DNA of 64,000 nt, taken from positions 13,212,044 to 13,276,043 of the forward strand of contig OZ024787.1 of the NCBI GenBank assembly GCA_964017065.1, given 5' to 3'. The stretch comes from Haliclona indistincta (Eukaryota; Porifera; Demospongiae; Haplosclerida; Chalinidae). Position numbers and translations under genes: made by a program. The notes under the pieces are model-generated. The model saw only the letters and a list, made by a program, of their open reading frames with translations, was not told where the DNA came from and did not search any database. Shown here one piece after another: positions 13,047-24,263 of this stretch; position 1 is the first letter of the stretch, and every line of letters begins with the position of its first letter.

Positions 13047-15504
13047 CAGTGTTCCAAACGAAGACACTTGAAAAGTCATTTTTGGATAATTTGCTCATTT
13101 TCTCAGAAATGCATGATCCTATTAGGGAGACACGGTAGTGTCTCCCTATGTAGGGTTGAACGAGAAAACAAGATGGCGGCTACATACAATGTATTAGCGT
13201 TCAAACGCTGATATTTCGTCTAGTGATGAATTTTATACGTCCAAAGACACTTAAATCTGCTCTCTGGCGTTGCCCCATCTTACAATAGCAAGGAGATCGC
13301 TCGAAATTGTTGCTAAAGTGACGAACCTGGAAACGGTGAAAATCGAGTTTCGTCATCTTCGTCTTCTTCTTTCTTCTTTCTTCAGCGCGCCTAGCGCCTT
13401 TACGCGAGCAGTGCCGAGACCAAAACACCCACGAACAGTCGTGAAATTCTCCTGGCAGGTGCCTTTTGAACTTTGTTTTTAGCGCAACGGCGATATAAAT
13501 TTCGCGATTTCTCGATCGTGATCCATTGTCAGCTAATTGTTAGACGCCATTATTGTGATTGCGCAATACGCACGTGACCAAGCAGTGGTAAGCGCACGTG
13601 ACCAAGCACTAGCTTTAGTATCGCCACGCCGACGCGCCGTATGGTTCACGGAGAACACATAAATTGTCTGGAGTCTTCGAAGAACGGTAAGCTCGTATAG
13701 GATCACCATTCTGCACTTGCCAGATAATTATAACCGCCGTACAGGTCTACAAACAAGTGTGGGCGGGGCTCGTATGCACTGCATGCATTCATGCATGCGT
13801 AGGCGACCTGATATGTACAGCATAACAAATATTATTAGTTACAAGTTTAAAATAGTTAATAATAAAGAAAAGCCATCAACAACAGGAAAACTAAACCAAT
13901 GGTGGAAACAAAGACGGCTCGGTACTTGCATGATATTGAACTGCACATTACTGAAAAAGAAAAATGGACACAAACAAGAAAATTAAAAAGATTTCTATCG
14001 AAATCAATAGGATGTAGGGTTGTGAAATCTACCACTGGTCCACAATGTAAACTAACAAGGAACAAGCATGGAATAGTAACACGATTGACTTGCTAACAGA
14101 CCATAGATCCCTACATCAGTGGCTGTACATAAGATCAATATTTTGTCACAAGCTGAATGCACATCTGGTGTCAGTCAACAGTAACTATAGCTGTAGTAGC
14201 TATAGTCAACCACAGTAGCCACTGATGTAGGGATCTATGGTCTGTTAGCAAGTCAATCGTGTTACTATTCCATGCTTGTTCCTTGTTAGTTTACATTTTG
14301 GACCAGTGGTAGATTTCACAACCCTACATCCTATTGATTTCGATAGAAATCTTTTTAATTTTCTTTGCACATATGCATGTACCATCATGAAGGTCTATCC
14401 GTTGGGAGTTGACTACATCATGTGGCTTCACGTCACATGGCTGTCACGTGATAAAAGATGGCAGTAAACACCCACACAGCAGACCACGTTAGGCAAAGGA
14501 TCTCTACAACGAGTGGTAGTTAAGAACTATTAAAGCTGCAGTCAAACACTCGTCCCAAATGCACTCGTGTGAGCGGTGCGAGAAGTCGCCGTTGGCTATA
14601 CTTCGGGAACAGAGAGCGTAAAACAGCGTTTTCGACATCGCCCAACGTTATAGGCACAGGATCTCCAGAGTCTCTGTTAGTTAAGAGCCAATACTTGCTT
14701 ACTGCAAAGGTTAAGCATAGTGCATTAACGGCAGACTTACTTGGCGTGTCTCCCTCTTCGCATTACAACAAACGAAGCTCAGTCTCACAAAATAGCTGCT
14801 TTTTGACGGCCATCTTGTTGTTTTGTGACGTATTAATGGACTCCGCCTTAAAAAATGACGACACGACTAATAACAGTAACCTTGTGACGCTACTGGCTCG
14901 TACAGTTGTTGGTTACTGTTTATCAAAACTGTCATCATTCTTTTTGAGGCGGAGCCCATTAAAACGTCAAAAAATAACAAGATGGCCGTCAAACAGCAGC
15001 TATTTTGTGAGACCGAACTTCGTTTGTTGTAATGCGAAGAGGGAGACACGCCAAGTAAGTCTGCCGTTAATGCACTATGTTTAACCTTTGCAGTAAGCAA
15101 GTATTGGCTCTTAACTAACAGAGACTCTGGAGATCCTGTGCCTAACGTTGGGCGATGTCGAAAACGCTGTTTTACGCTCTCTGTTCCCGAAGTATAGCCA
15201 ACGGCGACTTCTCGCACCGCTCACACGAGTGCATCTGGGACGAGTGTTTGACTGCAGCTTTAATAGTTCTTAACTACCACTCGTTGTAGAGATCCTTTGC
15301 CTAACGTGGTCTGCTGTGTGGGTGTGTTTACTGCCATCTTTTATCACGTGACAGCCATGTGACGTGAAGCCATATGATGTAGTCAACTCCCAAAGGATAG
15401 ACCTTCATGATGGTACATGCATATGTGCATAGGATCATGCAGTTCAGAGAAAAAGAGCAAATTATCCAAAAATGACTTTTCAAGCGTCTTCGTGTGGAAC
15501 ACTG
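13047..15504. mobile_element. TA-target foldback element, ~555-bp arms, non-autonomous
   Basis: Ends CAGTGTTCCAAACGAAG and CTTCGTGTGGAACACTG, flanked by TA at 13045-13046 and 15505-15506. Almost the whole element is a palindrome: left arm 13047-13121 plus 14366-14848, right arm 14948-15504, with a ~100-bp centre. The left arm is split by Helitron-like copy 4. The terminal motif is shared with the autonomous-type element at 28461-32535, so this is probably its non-autonomous relative. Open frames in the arms are incidental. Confidence 0.8.
13122..14365 (-). mobile_element. Helitron-like repeat copy 4 (full length)
   Basis: 1,244 bp. On the minus strand it starts AAGAAAATTAAAAAGATTTC and ends in hairpin plus CTAA. 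The undisrupted right arm of the surrounding foldback (15421-15440) gives the empty site: insertion is exactly between host A and T with no duplicated bases. The foldback portion is about 13976-14365. It carries no protein gene. Confidence 0.75.
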
Positions 15505-15506
15505 TA

Positions 15507-15955
15507 CAAGTACCCATACTAAGTATGTATCCCGGGATTCCCGGGTTGGTCCTTAGTAGTATATGGGTGGGGTCACAGACATGGTTAGATCCCATGTACT
15601 AAGTATCCTGGGATTCTCAGGTTGGTCCTTGGTAGTACATGGGTGGGGTCACAGACATGGTTAGATACCGTGTACTAAGTATCCAAGGGAGTCCCGGGAT
15701 TGTCCTTAGCATCCCATGTACATAGAGGGGGTCAAATCCTGTGTACTATAAGTATCGCGGGAGTCCCGGGATTGTCCTTAGTATCCCATGTACATACATG
15801 TAGAGGAGGTCAAATCCCGTGTACTAAGTATCCCGGGAGTCCCGGGATTGTCCTTAGTATCCCGTGTACATAGAGGAGGTCAAATCCCTTGTACTAAGTA
15901 TCCCGGGAGTCCCAGGTTGGTCCTTGGTAGTACATGGGTGGACATATGGTAGATA
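15507..15955 (+). repeat. minisatellite, left arm of the KDZ element
   Basis: About six imperfect units of roughly 70 bp, each with GTACTAAGTATCCCGGGA, GTCCCGGGATTGTCCTTAGT and a GTACAT...GAGGTCAAATCC part. Units carry internal CCCGGG palindromes. The same unit occurs inverted at 27960-34010, so the arrays form long subterminal inverted repeats of the 21-kb element. Confidence 0.8.
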
Positions 15956-16313
15956 ATAATTTAATTGTGGAGGATATTGGATGAGAATATAGAAGTATTC
16001 CGGTAATCGGGTGAATCGTTGACAAAAATCAGTTTAGCCACCATTCCAAGTCACTTTCTGGGTGAGCGACGGGCAGACGGAGGTATCAAAGACACATACT
16101 ATAAATCACGTACATATTGTGTACATGCCCAATTTTATAATGTACATGCTCAGAACTAAATGCAGTAATATGATTATTATTGTGCATAAAACATTTAGTA
16201 TACTCAGCTTGCAACAGTGTACTGACTACATGCTGTAGTTAGTATGCCATTGTAAATGTCATGGATATGATGTATATTTTGTTAATGGTAGGACACCGCT
16301 GCATGAGTAAAGG

Positions 16314-17480
16314 GTGTGGCACAATTTTGGTGGCAACCAGAAAAACAACCACTCTGTGTGTGCTTCAAACGAAGCTGGCTATGCAGAGTACTCAGGTCTA
16401 CCGGAAGAGAAAAAACAGGATGTATGGAGACTCCAGAGCAGCAAAGCCACTTGCTCCTTACATAAACCTTGTGAGATGATAACAACTGAGCGTGGTGGAC
16501 ATCGGGTGATAGAAACCATTCTCAAGAAGATGACAAGGAATAAAACATTATACGAGGACAGTGTCAAATTTTACTAGAAGTTATGAATTCTCATGCAGCA
16601 ATTGCCACGTGACGTGTGACCATGTGGGACCTAACAGTACATGTATTCCTAAATGTGACATATAAATAATGCATAATAACATTTATAAGAAACAAACGAC
16701 ATTCCATGCTCCCGTGTGGTATACTACCACAATTAGTGACCTCACTTCCCTCGGCAATTACAACGTACTGTACATTACAATCACCCATTGTGCAGGTCGT
16801 ATGGCTAGGAATGGAAGACGCATCAGTGACATGGAGCCTGCTGAAAATGTCATATCAGGAAGTTTGAATCAAAAACGGAACAAGCAGCCAACGCCCATAA
16901 ATTGACCACACCCACAACGTTTGCAATAATGTCGGAAAATCTCAGCATCAATTCACGGTCCAGATCGGTCACAAAGCGGAGCAGCGAGATAGCTGACCTT
17001 GGTGTATCGAAGCGCCAGCAAAGGAAGACGTGTCCAAACAAGCTTTGCGATATAGAAGTGCTAGAAGAGGAAGACTACCGTGTTAAATTCACTACCGTGG
17101 ATACAGCGCTAAACACGACCGGTGGATAAGGAAGAGCGAGATAAAGTACAAACCAGTAGCAAGTTCCATTCCCGACGAACAACTATCTTTGCTAAATGTG
17201 CTTGCTTGCGCAATAAAGCAGAAGCTTGTTCCAAGCAGGAGCCACGATGCCCCCGACGTGCGCATAAACTTACCATTTGACAGAGAAACCTTCCTTCTGT
17301 TACAGCGACATGGAAAGTTGCTTAGAACATGCCACAGCTATGAGATACATACTGTTGAGAAATACAGCTGCACACCGTGCACGCTATTTCACCGCTCACT
17401 TCTTTACAGCAAAACAGCAGCTAGAAGACTCAGTATCAGCTTTAGCCATCTTTATATTGCACAAGTGAAGACAATTTGAT
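16314..17480 (+). pseudogene. N-terminal part of KDZ transposase gene, frameshifted
   Basis: Two coding-like stretches. At 16318-16577 is a cysteine/histidine-rich segment (GGNQKNNHSVCASNEAGYAE, then C-S-L-H-K) of the kind found N-terminal in KDZ proteins. At about 17060-17320 is a chromo/Tudor-knot-like stretch: V-L-E-E-E-D-Y-R-V-K, then, after a one-base slip near 17085, YRGYSAKHDRWIRKSEIKYK. Frames change repeatedly and stops interrupt. The KDZ assignment rests on the stronger core motifs downstream; the Tudor-like reading is tentative. 15956-16313 and 17481-18289 hold no supported gene. Confidence 0.45.
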
Positions 17481-18289
17481 GCAGCAAAGCCTCGAGTAAG
17501 AAAGCTAAGCTAGACCTCTACTGAAAGCTCAGGAAATGCTCTATTTAATGCACGCATTGAAAACGTAATTACTACGACGTGAGGACAGGGACAGCCTCCT
17601 AAAGCAGCCCCACCCTAGTGACTAATGTATTTTGGATTGTAGAAAGAATGCAATTGTGCAACTAAACTGCGGTTTTGACGCAACTTTTTGCGAGTGTATT
17701 ATGAACATGTTTGAAGTGTTCTGTAGCTAAATAGTTGTTCTACCTGATGGAAGCATTGAATGGTAACTAAAGTTACCGATTAGCTATGAAATAGTGAAAA
17801 ACTATCATTTTTAAACTGATTTTCGTTATACCAATGAAGCAGCTGTATAGACATGTAATACAAATACAACATTTTGTACAAGTATGCAGTACAATTGCAA
17901 AGTTCCTCATACTTCTTGATATGACCCACAGCAATAATAAATGAGTTTGAGCAAGGGACCGTGGTCATTGTCCAAGACGAAACCACAAAGTCTGGACTTG
18001 GTCAAACAACTCACACACTCAAAATCTCCTCACAACGAGGCAATGCACAATCACAAAGTCACTCAGTCCCTCGCACTGTCATTAAAGACAGTGAAGGGTG
18101 AGTTTATGGTCAATTACAAGTACACAAGCAGATAGTTCATTGAAAGTATCTCAGTATAATTGTTATGTACTTCAAGGGCATTTGTTTCTCAACCTGGTAG
18201 TTTAGTGTGTAACACTGAAAAAGAGTGACAAAGATAAGCTACATCACCACACAGCCAGTATTTAATTATTAGCAAATACCATTGCTCTC

Positions 18290-18516
18290 AAAAGCTTTTC
18301 CATCTATATCTTTGATGGAATCTGGCCTTGTGGTGTAATGGATGAGCTGTTTTTGGCAGAATCAAAGTCTCAAGTGTAGGTAGTCTTCATAGCTTGTTCT
18401 CAAACATCAGAAATTGGTAATATGTGCTCACCACATGGTTTCAATGACGTGTAATTTCCCATAATTGGTCCAGAATTTTTGGTCTATGATGATGGGTGCA
18501 TGTCACTTGCGGAAAT
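18290..18516 (+). pseudogene. KDZ transposase core, first half
   Basis: The frames read FDGIWPCGVMDELFLAESKS (18311-18370), then, after a stop and a slip, CSPHG (about 18426), and PEFLVYDDGCMSLAE ending at 18516. The Y-D-D-x-C-x-L pattern is the conserved acidic motif of the KDZ transposase core. The reading is cut at 18516 by the hAT-type MITE and resumes after its target duplication at 27490. Confidence 0.65.
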
Positions 18517-18668
18517 TAGGGCTGAAACAAATACCACTGATATTCGAATATTCGTTTATTTTGAAATATTCGAACACAATTTTTACTTTGTTTGCAACCA
18601 TGTGGATTTGAACATGCATACTTTATCTACCACTTGGAGTTGGTATGCACATAATTGATAGAACATAA

Positions 18669-18850
18669 TGTTACGGCCCTGCTCCAGACTGTCGAACTAC
18701 AAACCAAAACTTGTAATTATTATCACATGATCAGACTCATTGTCACCAATTGGTATTGTATAAATAAGGGTGATTGCAAGCTAAGACAGATTTTGGATCC
18801 CCACAATAATAATTGTTGTTGAACGAACGTGTCGTCTCGACGCCGCTACA
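18669..18850 (+). repeat. 5' LTR of Ty3 element
   Basis: Begins TGTTACGGCCCTGCTCCAGA and ends CGACGCCGCTACA. It matches 27180-27349 with small indels. A TATAAATA box at about 18759 fits a promoter in the LTR. Confidence 0.9.
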
Positions 18851-18852
18851 CT

Positions 18853-18869
18853 TGGTGTCAGAAGTGGGA
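18853..18869 (+). promoter_or_regulatory. primer binding site, tRNA-Leu type
   Basis: TGGTGTCAGAAGTGGGA, 2 bp after the 5' LTR. It complements the CCA-tailed 3' end of animal tRNA-Leu (CAA-type, ...TCCCACTTCTGACA). Its last base is the A of the gag start codon. Confidence 0.75.
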
Positions 18870-20056
18870 TGGCAGCAGGAACTCGTGGAGCTAAAGCCAT
18901 GGAGGAGCAAACAGTTCAAATCCTAACAGCACTTCAGACTCAAGGCCAACAGCAAATGGAACAACTGACCCGGCAGTTTGAGCTACTTGCGGCTAATCAG
19001 CAGAAGCAACATACCCGGGCAACGATGGAAATGCGCGAGAAGCTCGACCAGTTAGAAGCTGTGCAACAAGACCGCCAACATCAGCTAGAACGCAAGTTAG
19101 CTGAAGAGACTAGCCTCCTGACGAGTACTCAAAGCGCAATGGAGGACAAAATCGCTTCTCTTGAGAGACGGTTGGAGACGTTGAGAGAAGAAGAAGCTGG
19201 AGGAGCGACTGTCACACTAGCGACGTCCGCCGCGCCTGCCCGAAAATTGCGAGAACCTGGGAGCTTTGACGGCAGTGGTTCCTGGGAAGCGTACAAGACG
19301 CAGTTTCAGATGCTTGCTCACCTCAATCGATGGAGCAACGAGGAGAAAGCCGTTTACCTCTCAACAAGTCTCAAGGGACCTGCAATGGCAGTACTGAATA
19401 GTTTATCTCGGTCCAACCTCTACGACTATGACGCGTTGGCAAGCGCCCTTGAAGCTCGGTTCGGGACAGCGCACCAGACAGAACTCTACCGGACACGTCT
19501 CAAAACTAGGATCCGTGGACGAGAGGAAAGTCTGCCAGCGCTAGCTGAGGACGTGGAGAATTTAACTCGACTTGCATATCCGGACGCCACTGCTCAGCCG
19601 ATGTGGGACCTGCTCGCAAAAGATCGTTTCATCGATGCATTACAGGAAGAGGAGCTACGACTACGTCTCAGGCAAGCTCGACCAGCTACTCTGCGTGACG
19701 CCCTGCATTTAGCCCTAGAGTTGGAATCATGTCAAATTGCTAGCAAGCGGCGAGGTGCGCCGGCCGGCAGTGTGAGAGGTGCTAATTTGGACGAAGATGA
19801 CTGCAACAGCGTTCAGAAGGCTACTGGCGAGTCTACCACACTGAGTCAAATCCTGGACACTCTCAAGCAACTGCAACCAGATAAACGGCCGCCCAGAGGA
19901 CCTCAACGGCGTAGGAGAGACCTGTCTGCTGTGGAGTGCTGGGAGTGTCATGAGAAAGGCCATACAAGGAGGCGCTGTCCAAAACTGCGACAGCCTCAGA
20001 ATACTGCTCCTCGGGAAACGACCGATAGTCAGTCTTGCGGGGCAAAGGCTGGCTAA
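18869..20056 (+). CDS. gag: Ty3 gag polyprotein
   Basis: 395 residues and open. The first ~110 residues are glutamine/glutamate-rich and likely coiled coil. The middle is a retrotransposon gag capsid-like domain (about 125-290, with W-E-A-Y and F-G-T motifs). Near the C-terminus is a CCHC zinc knuckle CWECHEKGHTRRRC. It would form the particle and bind element RNA. The start ATG is immediately after the primer site. It overlaps the protease frame in the +1 frame at 19950-20056, which implies a frameshift for pol expression. Confidence 0.88.
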   Translation: MAAGTRGAKAMEEQTVQILTALQTQGQQQMEQLTRQFELLAANQQKQHTRATMEMREKLDQLEAVQQDRQHQLERKLAEETSLLTSTQSAMEDKIASLERRLETLREEEAGGATVTLATSAAPARKLREPGSFDGSGSWEAYKTQFQMLAHLNRWSNEEKAVYLSTSLKGPAMAVLNSLSRSNLYDYDALASALEARFGTAHQTELYRTRLKTRIRGREESLPALAEDVENLTRLAYPDATAQPMWDLLAKDRFIDALQEEELRLRLRQARPATLRDALHLALELESCQIASKRRGAPAGSVRGANLDEDDCNSVQKATGESTTLSQILDTLKQLQPDKRPPRGPQRRRRDLSAVECWECHEKGHTRRRCPKLRQPQNTAPRETTDSQSCGAKAG

Positions 20057-20885
20057 TAATTTAAATGCCCCTTTCTCTAACTCTATCCAAACTCCCTCTG
20101 TTCCTATTCCTACTTGTCCTCCATCTAATGAACCTGTTCCTTTTCCCTGTAGTTTTGACTCCAGACGGTCTGGACCCTCAACCAGTCTCACAGTAAATGG
20201 ACTCGTTGCAGGAAGACAATGTCAAGTAACAATAGACACTGGCAGTAACATCACCCTGGTGCGCCCAGATGTATTGTTGCGACCAGGAAAAGAAGTGACC
20301 ATTGTACCAGCAGAACGCCGGTTACGAACAGTCACTGGAGAGATAGCCCCTATCCGTGGAACCTGTACCGAAGATGTCACCATCGGGAATTTCCATGCTT
20401 CACATCATCTCTGGGTCGCTGATATTACAGATGAGTGTATCCTCGGACTAGACTTCCTCTGCAAGCACGAAGGACTCCTGAATCTCCGAGATGATGTGCT
20501 TCGAATTGGTACACAGGAAGTACCTTTGAACTGTTCGAGAAGTGTCAGTGAGTCTGTGTGTTGCCGTTGTGTTGCTAATGTGACTGTTTCCGTTCCTCCA
20601 ATGTCAGAGATGCTGATCCCTGCCAGAGTAGACGGTGACATCAAAGACACTCGCTGGCTACTGCTAGAACCAGAAAACGTCTCTCTGACTCATGCTGGAA
20701 TTCTGGTGGGAAAAACACTGGTCGACCTTCGCCACAAGGAGGTACCCGTCAGAGTTCTCAATTTAGCAGAGCAATCTCATCAGATTCGCAAAGGGACCCC
20801 ACTCGCCTGTTGCCAGCCTGTTTTGAGTGTCGAGGCTAGTCAAAATCAAGAAACAACTGATAATTCAGGACAACTCCCTGAACAT
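19950..20885 (+). pseudogene. Ty3 pol, protease part, cut by LINE
   Basis: In the +1 frame relative to gag. It contains the aspartic protease signature TIDTGSNITLV (about 20230) and a later ILGLDFL (about 20440), the typical pair for a retropepsin. The frame is interrupted at 20885 by the LINE and continues in the host element at 24264 with reverse transcriptase. Confidence 0.8.
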
Positions 20886-20943
20886 AATATAATTGTTACA
20901 ATTGTTGACGGGAATATAATTGTTGTCACGGGCAGAGCAAAGA

Positions 20944-21624
20944 ATGGCTACTCGCTCGGTGCTCGTGCTGTTTTTGTTCGTCCTGCTGGCTGTCCAACGT
21001 GCTCTTCATACTATCTCCTCGGTCACGGCGTTGGCCCCCTCGTCTCATCTTGGTCCGTATGGTGTGAGTGTTGCTATCAGTGAGCGTGCTCCCAAGGTTT
21101 CTGTCGCCATGTCTCTGTTGTCTACTTGGCGCGTTGTACCATCTACTGCTACTGTTCGACTCAACCACAAGAGGTCTCCTGCTGCCGCCTCCTTTTGTAT
21201 GTTGCTACTTTTGCTTGGAGGAGACGTCGAGGCTAATCCTGGACCCGCTGGAGCTGTTCACCGGACTGTTCCTGGGCGTTTTAAGCCCTTGGGTGAGACG
21301 CTTGTAAACACTGTATCTGTCTTGTCGTTAAATGCTCGTAGTCTGTTGCCAAAGATAGATGAACTCGTTGCCCTTTGTTTGGCTACCTCGCCTGATATTG
21401 TGTGCATTACTGAGACCTGGCTTAGCCCTGATATAGCAGACTCGGAGGTGTCTATCCCTGACTACTCTTTGTTTCGTAAAGATAGGAACCGGAGAGGTGG
21501 TGGTGTAGCCATGTATGTTCGTCAATGCCTTAAAACAGCAGTGCACCCTGTTCTTCATTCATTACCTTCTGCTGCTTCACTGGAAATTTACTTTTGTCTA
21601 TCTTTTCTACCAAGCAGCGAATAA
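20944..21624 (+). pseudogene. LINE ORF, N-terminal leader with 2A motif + start of endonuclease
   Basis: The ATG at 20944 opens a hydrophobic N-terminus (MATRSVLVLFLFVLLAVQRA) resembling a signal peptide. Residues 92-101 read GGDVEANPGP (21217-21246), a canonical D-x-E-x-N-P-G-P ribosome-skipping motif, preceded by a leucine run. The AP-endonuclease follows (LSLNARSLLPKIDEL, ITETWLS, RGGGVAMYV). A one-base loss near 21590 shifts the frame, and the endonuclease continues in the next frame. Confidence 0.8.
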
Positions 21625-24101
21625 TCATTGGCACCTTCTATCGACCACCTCATACTGGGTCTGACTACTTTGCTAGTTTACATCTGTTACTTGAACAACT
21701 TCAGCCTATTGACCTCGAGAACCTGTGTATTTGTGGTGATTTTAACATTGATGTTAATGCTGTTAGTCGTTCAACATCTCTACACAAAGACTTTGACCCC
21801 CTATGTACTCAATTTTTGCTCTCTCAGGTTGTCAGTGAGCCTACTCGTGTATCTTTGAATCTTGCTTCCACTATTGATCTTGTTCTCCTTTCTAATCTGG
21901 AATCTCTTACTAACTGTTCTGTTTCTGATCCCCTTGCTAATTCTGATCATCTTTCTGTTATCTTCACTCTTTCCTTTGCTCATAGACAGCCTAAAAACAT
22001 GAATAAAGTCAGGAGAGTGGTTTGGAAATATGCTGATGCTGACCTTGGGCTAGCCTCTGAGTTGTTTGATGGTTTAGATTTACAGTTTGTTCCATCTACT
22101 GAAGGGGTTGATGATACTTGGGAAGCCTGGAAAAATGAGTTTTGGTCTGTTGTTCGAACTACAGTGCCTAGCAAGATGATGAGTGTTCGTGGCAATCTTC
22201 CTTGGTTATCAAAAGATATTCTTCGTCTAATGCGTCTAAGACGTACGCTTTATCGCAAATATAAAGCTTCTCCAATTCCTTCACTGCTCCAACGATATCG
22301 TGATATCAGAAACAAAGTTGTTCAGTTGATGAGAGAGGCCAAAAGCAAGTATTTTGTTCATTTGACTGCTACTACCTTTGACTCAAAGAAATTTTGGTCT
22401 TCTGTGAAAAAAATTCGTAAGCCAAAGTCATCTCTGCCTTCACAGATGAGTCTGGGCGATAAGAACTTCGTTACTTCATCTGAGTGTGTTGCCGAGCTGA
22501 ATCTTTTCTTCAACAGCTGTTATAACAATGCTGTTGTTGAGCCATCTTTTTCTCTACCTTCTGATATTTCTCTTCCATCTTCCTTTCTGTGTGATGAGGA
22601 GTGCGTTCTTTCTTATATATCATCTCTTCGCTCTAATGCTTCCTGTGGTTCTGACATGATTACGGCTAAGCTTCTCAAGCTTTTCTCGAACTTTTTGGCT
22701 CCTTCTCTTTGTAAGGTTTTCAATCAGTCACTTGAGTTTGGCAAACTCCCAGTTGAGTGGAAGCATGCTAATGTTACACCTATTCCCAAGAATGACAATC
22801 GGTCATTGATTTCCAACTATCGGCCTATCTCCTTATTGAGCATTCCAAGCAAGCTTCTTGAGAGACATGTTTATAATCTTCTCCTTGATCACATCAATTC
22901 TAAAAATTTCTTGTCTGAGTTTCAGTTCGGTTTTCGCTCTAAGCGTGGTACAACCAATGCGTTGTTATGTGCTACTCATGATTGGCATAGATACCTTGAG
23001 ATGGGTAAAGATGTGTGTGTTGTCTTCTTTGACTTTGCTAAAGCCTTTGATAGCGTGCCTCATCAAGCCTTGCTAAATAAATTGGCTGCTCTTGATGTTC
23101 ACCCCTCTCTATTGTCCTGGCTTTCTGACTATCTTGACGGTCGGACCCAATGCACAGTGGCTGATGGTGTTTCATCTAGTGTTTTGTCTGTTCCCTCAGG
23201 TGTTCCGCAGGGGTCAGTGCTGGGTCCGCTGTTATTTGCTATCTATGTTAACGATCTACCTGCTGTTTCCAGTGATTCCACTTCTCAACTCTTTGCTGAT
23301 GACCATTGTCTATATAGGCCACTATCACATTCCTGTGATCTTGAATTAATACAAGATGACATCAATGCAGTTAGTGGCTGGTCTGCTGAAAACCATCTTC
23401 GCCTAAACAGAAATAAAACCAAATACATGATCATCTCGAGGAAGAAGAAGAGTTTGCCATATGGTTGCTTGCTGCTTGATGGGCTTCAGCTTGAGCAGGT
23501 TCGACACTACAAATATCTGGGTGTGATTGTTAATGATAATCTCACCTGGTCTGATCATATTGACTCAGTTACTGCTAGGTCAAGGAGGCTTCTTGGTTTT
23601 TTATATCGGACATTTTATTCTCACTGTGGTAAAGATGCTTTCGTTAGGTTGTACCGTTCTTTGGTTCTTCCTATTTTAGACTATGCCTCCATTGTCTGGG
23701 ATCCACACCTAGTAAAAGATATCAAACAACTAGAGTCAGTTCAAACATTTGCCTGTCGTCTTGCTACTCGTAGTTGGTCAGCCTCAAGCCATGTTTTGTT
23801 GCAACTGTGTCATCTTGTCCCCTTGTCTGTCCGTCGTTCTGTGTCTAAACTTACTTTTTTGTTTAAGTGTGTTTTTAACCTTACCTTTGTACGTAATGAT
23901 ATTTTATTGCATAGAGTTTCTGGTAGTCGTAGATTACATAACTTACAGTTAATTTGTCCTTTTTCTAAAACTAATTCTTTTAAATATTCTTACTTTTGTT
24001 CTGTTATTGTTGTTTGGAATTCTTTACCTAGTGTTATTGTACATTCATCTACTTTGACATACTTTAAGACTCAAATCATAAACTATCTTACTTCTGTTTA
24101 A
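21594..24101 (+). pseudogene. LINE endonuclease C-terminal part + reverse transcriptase
   Basis: 835-residue open frame. It begins in the endonuclease (GTFYRPP, CGDFNID, SDHLSVIF) and continues with a linker and a reverse transcriptase: VTPIPKNDNR, NYRPISLLSIPSKLLER, FDFAKAFDSV, GVPQGSVLGPLLFAIYVNDL and the catalytic FADD (about 23290). The C-terminal domain is typical of Jockey/CR1 types, including YLGVIV and WDPH. The frame itself is intact, but the 5' part is shifted, so this copy is not functional as a single polypeptide. Confidence 0.88.
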
Positions 24102-24229
24102 TTTGTTTCTTTGTTTTGTCGCTATTATTATTATTATTGTTTTTTTTGTTTTGTTTTTATTCTTTTTTTCTTTTAGGTGTCCCTTAATATTAGCTCTAGC
24201 TATTGGGATTACCTCACTGTAACTTTGAG

Positions 24230-24260
<31 letters not shown>

Positions 24261-24263
24261 CAT

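Larger units (their letters stand above)
20886..24258 (+). mobile_element. non-LTR retrotransposon (CR1/Jockey-like LINE) inside Ty3 pol
   Basis: 3,373 bp ending in a ~20-base A tract. The flanking AACAT (20881-20885; 24259-24263) is the likely short target duplication; its left boundary is blurred by the poly(A). It encodes an AP-endonuclease and reverse transcriptase with no RNase H. It disrupts Ty3 between protease and reverse transcriptase. A T-rich low-complexity stretch (24108-24175) precedes the tail. Confidence 0.9.

Noticed and set aside
14569..15217. 171- and 116-codon ORFs on opposite strands
   Set aside because: They are the two arms of one palindromic element read in mirror image; no family resemblance.
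18853..18869. Possible tRNA-derived gene
   Set aside because: Only 17 bases match tRNA-Leu, in the exact position of a retrotransposon primer site.
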